Source: Aquila chrysaetos chrysaetos
Taxonomy: Eukaryota; Chordata; Aves; Accipitriformes; Accipitridae
Length of the DNA stretch: 64,000 nucleotides
Reading direction: 5' to 3'
NCBI RefSeq assembly: GCF_900496995.4
Contig: NC_044009.1
Location: 36,975,505 to 37,039,504 of the forward strand
Position 1 is the first letter of the stretch; each line of letters opens with the position of its first letter. The notes under the pieces are model-generated. The model saw only the letters and a program-made list of their open reading frames with translations. It did no database searches and was not told the DNA's origin. Positions 58,049 to 64,000 of the stretch are shown here, piece by piece. Both the position numbers and the translations under genes were made by a program.

Positions 58049-59210
58049 GTTATGCATTCAGTTAGCTTGTGCCTGACCCTCGTGGAGTGTCTGCGTGCCA
58101 GGGCCAGCCAGTGAGCTGCTCCGGCCCCAAGCATCCCCTGGCCGGCTGCAATGTGCCCCTGGGGGCCCAGCCAGACCCACAGGGGTGCTGGGGGAGGTAC
58201 AGGGCATGGGGTAATGTGGCGGCAGTGGTTTAGGAGAGCTTTTGATACCAGAGCAGTAAGACAGCGGTAAAATTGCAAGCTTGAGTTCAGAGCATCCGTA
58301 AAGCAGAGCTGCCCTATTTATTTTAGTAATTGCTTTGCATGGATGTGGCAGTGGGGCGCGGCAACTGGGTTATGTGGGGGAGAGTGCCTGGCTGCTGGTG
58401 ATGCTGACCCCCCAGCTGCTATCCCAAACTGAGCCCCACAGTTTGGTATCGGACATGATGTTTGAGCCTCAGACCTCTCTGGGCAGCAGGGAGATTTGTC
58501 CCAGTGTGCAGGAGCATCCCTGCGCAGCCCAGCCAGACCGTGGTCCTCAGATGCCTCGTGGTGGCCCTCAGTGACCCTTCCCACTGCCCCGTGCCCTTCC
58601 TGATGCCGGATCTGGCCTCCCCCTCCACCCACACAGCCATCACCCTTCATCCTCCCACACCCCCCCCTTATTTCCCTCCTGTGCCCCCCATGCCCTCCAT
58701 CCGCCCCCGCTGCCAGCATCACCCCGTGTGCCCAGAGCAGGGTGCGACGCAAAACGTCTTCTTTGGCCCCCACTGGGGACCGTGGGTTGCCAGGAGTGTG
58801 CTGAAACGTATCGCCCACCCTGTTGGCACCACCCGGGGCTGGCTCAGCCACCCGCTCCCCGATGACTTTCTCACCCCATAGCACGGATGGGGCCAAAACC
58901 TACCACCCCGAGCGAGCAAGGCGGGGGGGGGGGCTGCACCCCATTGCCCCCCCATGCCACCCCACGAGGCTGGGCCCGCTCCCCCCGGGCACCCCCCAGT
59001 GCAGGAGCCGCACGGCAGCGCAGCCAGCACCAGGCGGCGCGCTGAGCCTGCCCTGCGCTGCCTGCGCAGCTGGGGAAGGAGGCGTTGCTGCTGCTTTCAG
59101 CCACACAGGCACTGGAAATAGGCTTTCCACCCAAAAGGTTAGTGCTTTTTTTTTTTTTTTTTTAACCCCCCCAGCTAGTGGGCTAGTAGGTCATAGTCCT
59201 CCTACCCACA

Positions 59211-59248
59211 AGCTATAGCTATATGCATGTATATAGATAGCTATAGCT
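59211..59248 (+). repeat. Inverted repeat, AGCTATAGCTAT arms
   Basis: AGCTATAGCTAT (59211-59222), a 14-base spacer, then ATAGCTATAGCT (59237-59248). The arms are perfectly complementary, and each also contains the self-palindrome AGCTATAGCT. It could extrude as a cruciform or fold into a hairpin. Confidence 0.7.
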
Positions 59249-61756
59249 GTACATAGATACAGCCATACAGTCTTACACTAATTATATTATTTATATTATC
59301 CTAGTGCACGGGTTTTCTGCTATACTAAAACTGTAGTTTGCTAGTGTAGATAATTTTGTGTGTGTACACCAGAGCTGCTGGGGTTTCAGCTAGTACCCTG
59401 CGTGCTGCTGGCCAGGTCCTGATGCCCGACCGCACACCTGATTACCTAGAGTACAGGAGGCACAAAGGTGGCCCGGAAGAAACCCCAGAGCCAGGATCCA
59501 AGCGGTGACACCCATCACACACACATGCAGCCTTCAAGGCTGCATTGGAACCCTGGGGAAACCTAACCAGAAGCTCTTTGCTCCCCCTGCCTTACTGCTG
59601 TGTCTGCTGCTCTGCAAGGAGCCTGGCTGCCTGCAAGCCCCTTTGCTGGGCTGAGGGCTCCTGTCCCCTTCAGGCTTTTGACTCAGGAGCATGCCCCCAG
59701 GCACGGCTGGGCTCTGGCACCTCTGCCACCCCCAGCCCTCCCTGGGCAGCACCTGGCTTGGAGCATCCTCGTGCCCCACAGTGCTACTGGCATACATCCC
59801 ACGGTATCTCCTGAGCTGCCTTCAGCTCCCCCCAGGGGCACAAACCAGGATGGTATTAAATGTTAATTTTGCTGCTTTTCTCATGTTCTCCAGCTTATAT
59901 CCCACCCTCCATCTTGCCTGTTCCCCCCCCCCCCCGCCTTCCCTGCAGCCCCATGCACTCACTGGCTCCTGTCCCCATACAGTTTTGTCGTGCTCCCCGC
60001 CACTGCCCAGTCTGTCAGCATGTGTCGATCCCACTCAACGTCCTGGCACAGGGTAGGAAAAAACAAATGGGGAAGCAGCCCAGTGGTTTTGCCTTCCTTT
60101 GGGGAAGGCAAAGGGAAACCGCAGTTACCTGAATGCTGGCAGTCAGGGGCCACACAGGGCCTCTCCTTCAAGGCTGCAGTTGAATGCAGTGTGCATTGGT
60201 GGGTTTTTTATTATTATTGTTCTTTGCCTCCCCATGGTGCTCCAAGCACTGAGCTGTGCCATCATGCTCCCTTAGGCAGCACCTCTCACCCTGGGAGAAG
60301 GTGCAGGACCTTCAAGGGACCTGCCTCCACAGCCCCGTGAATTGAGCAGCTCAGCCAAGCCCTGATCCCACACGCAGCGCAGGCCCCCCTGCACCTTCCC
60401 AGCAGCCTGTTCTGGGCAAAGGCTTTGCATGGGAACACTAAGGCTAGCTTTTCGGCTGGCTCAAATTTTTCTCCCCTTGAGCAAGCAAAGGGGGGAGCCC
60501 TTGGAGGGTTCCTCCATAGAAACCCATGGAGAGTTTCTCCCTGCAGCACCCCGCTCAGCCAAGGAACTCTTTGCATGGGGTGCAGAGGAGACCACAACCA
60601 TAGCGAGATGCTTAAAGGACCCTGGATGACGGGGAGAACATGTTCATGGAGAACATGTCCATCTGCCGGCTAACAAACAGCATGGTTAGATGCAACTGCT
60701 AACTCAAGAAGCCCCTGAAATACCAAGGTTGGGAAGCTGGAAAGAGCAGAGCTCCCTTCTTCCTGTAGCCTTTGCCCAAGCATCTGCCAGGGTCCCTGAG
60801 GTCCCTGCACCGGGTAAGAGGGACCTTGCAAAGCTGCTCCCCTGCTCAAGCAGCAGGAAACCACTGCTCTCATGCAGCCTCTCAGCAACTCAGGGAGCTT
60901 CATGAGCATCACGCTGGACCTGGACAGGGCATTCATGCTGCCACCCTCTCTGCCTGGCAAAGCAGGACACAACCACCCTTTTCCACCCAATCTAGCTGCT
61001 GTCAGGCAGGGAGATGGTCTCTGCACATGTGCTGGCCAGACACTCATTCGAGAGAACTTGAGGGCACAGTTGCGTTTTGCAAACTCACAAGGTACCATGT
61101 GTGGAGGAGGAACGTAGCAGGCCAGTGGGCAAGTGCCACCCGTTCCTCCCTGCTCATAGAACTGGGACCAGTAACGATGAAAAGCCCAACTCCAGTTGCC
61201 ACTTGTTGGGCCTAGTGTTTACAATACCCCCAGCACAAAAGCTGAACAGGCCCAAATTTGCGTGTGATGCATCCAGAAATGTGTCCTATGAACAGAGAAG
61301 TGGGGAGGGGGAAGATGACAGTTTTCTGGCATCCCATTTAATTTATTCCAACTTTATGCAGCTCAGCTTTTCCAAAAGAAAAAAAGAAAAACAAAAAAGA
61401 AAACTTCCTGATTCCTAAACAAACCAAAAAGTACAAACTGCAGATGAGAGCCAGCATGTGCAAGGTTTACATGAAAAAGCAGAACACCCTCAGATGTTAA
61501 CAGAAAACAGGTAGCATAATTTTTACAGTTACTTGGCTTTGCATGCAGGTGTGTATTCTCTCTCTCTCTCTCATGCACTCTCACTCCCTCTCATACACAT
61601 CCACATGCACACACCCCCACCCCTGACTTTCCAAAGGGGGTCCTTTCCCTATCTCTTCCACTGCCACATCCAAACCCCTGCAAAGTCATGAAGGGCTTAA
61701 TTTGCAGAGACCACCTGTGCCCTTCCCACTTGAGATCTGAAATGTGGGGCCAAGAA

Positions 61757-61771
61757 GGGGGGGGGGGGGGG
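61757..61771 (+). repeat. G15 run
   Basis: Fifteen consecutive G. Length is uncertain. Confidence 0.9.
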
Positions 61772-62302
61772 CTGCAAAAAAATTCTCCAGAGCTCCCCTT
61801 CCCCCAGAGCCCATTGGGCTTTTTGCTTTTCCTTCTCTGGACCAAAGTCCTCAGATGAGGGGGTATCACCAGTAGGGACACCAATGTGATGTTTCTGCAG
61901 CACCATTTGGTGTTTCTGGGGTGTGCTGGCAGTCTCCAGGGTCTGGTCCCATCCCCGCAGGCCACGGTCAGGTAGCTTTCCTGCCTGGCCCCCACCACGC
62001 AGGCACAGGGTGCTCCCAGCCAGCACCCACACTCACTGATGAAACCGCTTCCTCCACCCTATTCAACCTAACCCTGCAGAGGACCTGGGATCTGGAGGCT
62101 GTTTGCTACTCAGAAGCATTTCCAGAAACTGGGAGATGCTTTACTTCCCCCCCCCCAACCTTAATTTCATTTAAGGAAAACCTGAGGCTTTTACTGTAAG
62201 GAGAGGATTTTTGTAATTGCTCTGCAAATGGTATCCATATTAAAAAAAACAACGGGGGGTAGAAAATAATAAAATCTCCTTGCTTAGGCGACGGGGAAGT
62301 TA

Positions 62303-62308
62303 TTTATT
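62303..62308 (-). terminator. IGFBP2: Putative IGFBP2 poly(A) signal
   Basis: AATAAA on the - strand (TTTATT on +), the first canonical signal downstream of the IGFBP2 stop, about 1.3 kb away. An ATTAAA variant lies at 62404-62399. No strong T/G-rich element follows, so the true end may differ. Confidence 0.4.
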
Positions 62309-62614
62309 CTCAGCTTCGGTGTGTTCTGTACAGAAAGAAATCGACAGGTGAAATAACAGCAGAGACATCTCTCCTCAGAGCGCCTGGAATCGCTTGGATT
62401 TAATCTATACAAATGTGTGTGGGCAGAGGGGTGCATGTGTGTCAGGGCCTTTACAAAGCAAGATATATACTGTAATTCACTTACAAAAAAAAAGAAGTGT
62501 GTGTTGAATAGCAGATGCTCAGTCCAGTCCCAAGCAAAAATGGAGGGACAAGGGCAGCTGCTTGGGAGTGCAGGTTTTAGATGGGTTTTTTCTTATCTAG
62601 AAACAAAGAAAGAA

Positions 62615-62617
<3 letters not shown>

Positions 62618-62677
<60 letters not shown>
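62618..62677 (+). repeat. (GA)30 microsatellite
   Basis: Thirty uninterrupted GA units, followed directly by CTCTC. It reads as (TC)n in the predicted IGFBP2 transcript. It is the longest pure dinucleotide repeat in the window and is likely polymorphic. Confidence 0.95.
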
Positions 62678-62679
<2 letters not shown>

Positions 62680-63584
62680 CTCTGGCTTGTTATTCTAAAT
62701 CTACACAGGCATCCTTCCACCCAGCCCCAGCAAGTTCACTTTAGCTCCCTCAGCATAAGCTGATCTTAAGAAATACTGGGCAATAGCCCTTCAAATCCCC
62801 TAGTAAATCAAGCATTTAGCTTCGCCATCACCCAAAGGCCCCCTCCTCCCAGAGCAGCGGCTGGAACCGGGTCCCTGTGAGGCTGGCTGTGCCCCACAGC
62901 TAGGAAGGGAAGCACACAGGGGTGTTTTGGGGTGGGGGGAGCTGTCTCATCCTTAGCCCTTTCCCTCACTAATGCCTCCTTGGGGGATGCATCCCAACCG
63001 CACCAGCATGTTCTAGCTGGGAAGCCAGGGACTTTCCTCCTTCCCTCCCTCCCACACCGCATCCCATGCCAGGACCGATGGCTGGGCTAGGGCGCAGGGG
63101 ACCGGCAGGACGCAAGAGGCAGGCGACAGTATTTACAGTCTTTGGTCTTGGGGAAGGGAGGGAAAGAGGGGGAAAGGGTGGGGTTTTTCCTTTGTTTTTT
63201 TGTCCCACTCCTGCCCATGGCAAGGGGTTTCGTCCCCAGGAGGTGTCGGGGAGCACACGGCGCTCTGTGCTGGAGGGTGTAGGAAGATGCCGCGAAGCAG
63301 CAGGGAGGGCAAGGCCGCAGGGCGAGGAGCAAAAAACACCAGTTCTCTGGCTTACGTTGGGTGAAAGACTATAGGAAAGCAGTCCCTTCTCCTTGCAACC
63401 CCCCCACCGCCCTTCCCCTCCTGTTATCCCTCCCCTCCCCAGGAGCTGGGCAGCAGGGGAGGAGGGCAGCACACAGGACCCAACCCTAGTCTCTTCCAGA
63501 GCCTAAAGAGACACGCTGAAACCCATGTAAAATCCAGCACTGGGGCCACGGCAAGCCGCCTCCAGCGAGCAGGATCACGTCCGT

Positions 63585-63752
63585 CTACTGGCTCCGCAGG
63601 GCATGTGCTCCCCGGTCCTCCTGCTCATGGGCTGTGTAGAAGAGGTGGCACTCAGGATCCCCGCGGATGGTGGGTGCACCCTGGATCACCTTCCCGTGGA
63701 TGGGGTCCACGCACCAGCACTCGCCACGCTGCCCGTTCACTGACATCTTGCA
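63585..63752 (-). CDS. IGFBP2: IGFBP2 last coding exon (partial gene)
   Basis: Fifty-five codons plus TAG (63587-63585) on the - strand. The exon starts at a good acceptor (CTCTCCATGCAG before TGCAAG) in phase 0. It reads [15 protein letters not shown], then [19 protein letters not shown], and ends HALRSQ; this is near-identical to the C-terminus of vertebrate IGFBP2. It completes the thyroglobulin type-1 domain: four cysteines (exon residues 1, 12, 14, 35), the CWCV motif, and the RGD integrin-binding motif (30-32) that is a hallmark of IGFBP2. The protein is secreted, binds IGF-II and IGF-I, and can engage alpha5beta1 integrin through RGD. The upstream exons lie beyond the window. It is tail to tail with IGFBP5, with 9.8 kb between stop codons. 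Confidence 0.95.
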   Translation of the reverse strand, partial: CKMSVNGQRGECWCVDPIHGKVIQGAPTIRGDPECHLFYTAHEQEDRGAHALRSQ

Positions 63753-64000
63753 CTGCATGGAGAGGGACAGGGCAGGCATCAGCTGAGGAAATAGGGGGAC
63801 AAAACCCGCTTCCCAGCCCCACCAGCCCAAACACAGGGAGAGCTAGGGTTTCTCCAGCAATTTGGCACTAGTTTAGATTTAGGCAAGATTCAGGGATTCT
63901 GTAACTCAGACACCCCAGGGTTTGTGCTGTACCAGCACCACTGCTCCAGCAGCCCAGGTTGAGGGCTGGACCTCTTCTCCCAGGGGCTGTGCCAGGGACA
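63753..64000 (-). other. IGFBP2: IGFBP2 intron 3, 3' end
   Basis: Intronic sequence directly before the last IGFBP2 exon, with the AG acceptor at 63754-63753. Exon 3 is not reached before the window ends. An open frame continues from the exon into the intron but ends in non-family sequence. Confidence 0.85.

Larger units (their letters stand above)
53795..58066 (+). other. IGFBP5: IGFBP5 3' UTR
   Basis: About 4.3 kb from the stop codon to the predicted cleavage site. Long 3' UTRs are typical of IGFBP5. It includes a purine tract (53901-54099), a T20 run near 54340, a short TG repeat near 54776, a GTTT repeat near 56428 and an AU-rich end (57930-58050) with several ATTTA-type pentamers, which may affect mRNA stability. 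Open frames within it, including a 396-codon one on the opposite strand at 55450-56640, show no protein family. Confidence 0.8.
58067..62302. other. Spacer between convergent IGFBP5 and IGFBP2
   Basis: No gene is supported. It has C/G-rich blocks with homopolymer runs (G14 near 58922, T18 at 59146, C12 near 59926, G15 at 61757), a (TC)8 repeat at 61557-61572 and an AT-rich palindromic patch at 59.2-59.35 kb. The longest open frames (192 codons, 58318-58896 -) have no domain. Confidence 0.6.
62285..63584 (-). other. IGFBP2: Putative IGFBP2 3' UTR
   Basis: The stretch from the IGFBP2 stop codon to just past the first AATAAA on the - strand, about 1.3 kb. It includes a long GA microsatellite. 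The extent is uncertain because mammalian IGFBP2 3' UTRs are shorter. No gene is otherwise seen here. Confidence 0.4.

Noticed and set aside
1-64000. CRISPR arrays, operons, bacterial mobile elements
   Set aside because: The genes have introns with GT-AG splicing, CpG islands and vertebrate repeats; the tandem repeats here are micro- and minisatellites without unique spacers.

Overview
The window is vertebrate nuclear DNA, almost certainly from a bird. It carries one complete gene, IGFBP5 on the + strand, and the 3' end of IGFBP2 on the - strand. The two lie tail to tail, the arrangement known for the vertebrate IGFBP2/IGFBP5 pair linked to HOXD. Bird origin is inferred from an ERVL-type solo LTR that I recognise as widespread in bird genomes, a decayed CR1-like LINE, low density of recognisable transposons, and very short IGFBP5 introns 2 and 3 (165 and 412 bp).

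Layout. Positions 1-31.8 kb are a gene-poor flank 5' of IGFBP5. It holds only old transposon relics (MIR-like SINEs, a CR1/L3-like LINE end, a Ty3/gypsy reverse transcriptase fragment), microsatellites and homopolymer runs. From 31.8 to 33.0 kb lie the IGFBP5 promoter (CACCC box, NF-1 palindrome, TATA box, initiator) and a T/C-rich 5' UTR with one two-codon upstream ORF. Exon 1 (33029-33359) sits in a CpG island. Intron 1 (19.4 kb) starts with a roughly 0.8-kb pyrimidine-rich minisatellite and carries a G-quadruplex motif, a solo LTR with an intact 5-bp target duplication, and an intronic CpG-rich block. Exons 2-4 are clustered at 52.7-53.8 kb, followed by a 4.3-kb 3' UTR with a poly(A) signal at 58043. 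A spacer of about 4.2 kb follows. Then come the putative 3' UTR and the certain last coding exon of IGFBP2 (63585-63752, - strand). The window ends inside IGFBP2 intron 3.

Both genes encode secreted insulin-like growth factor binding proteins that hold IGF-I/IGF-II in high-affinity complexes and have IGF-independent matrix or cell-surface roles: the heparin-binding basic motif of IGFBP5 and the RGD motif of IGFBP2. IGFBP5 joins cleanly into a 269-residue precursor with all 18 family cysteines. I found no new multi-gene system. The points most worth a second look are a substitution at the protease-cleavage site of IGFBP5, a stop-free intron 2 whose length is a multiple of three, the intron 1 minisatellite, the gypsy relic, and a small open frame at 29.3 kb that looks like a signal-peptide exon.
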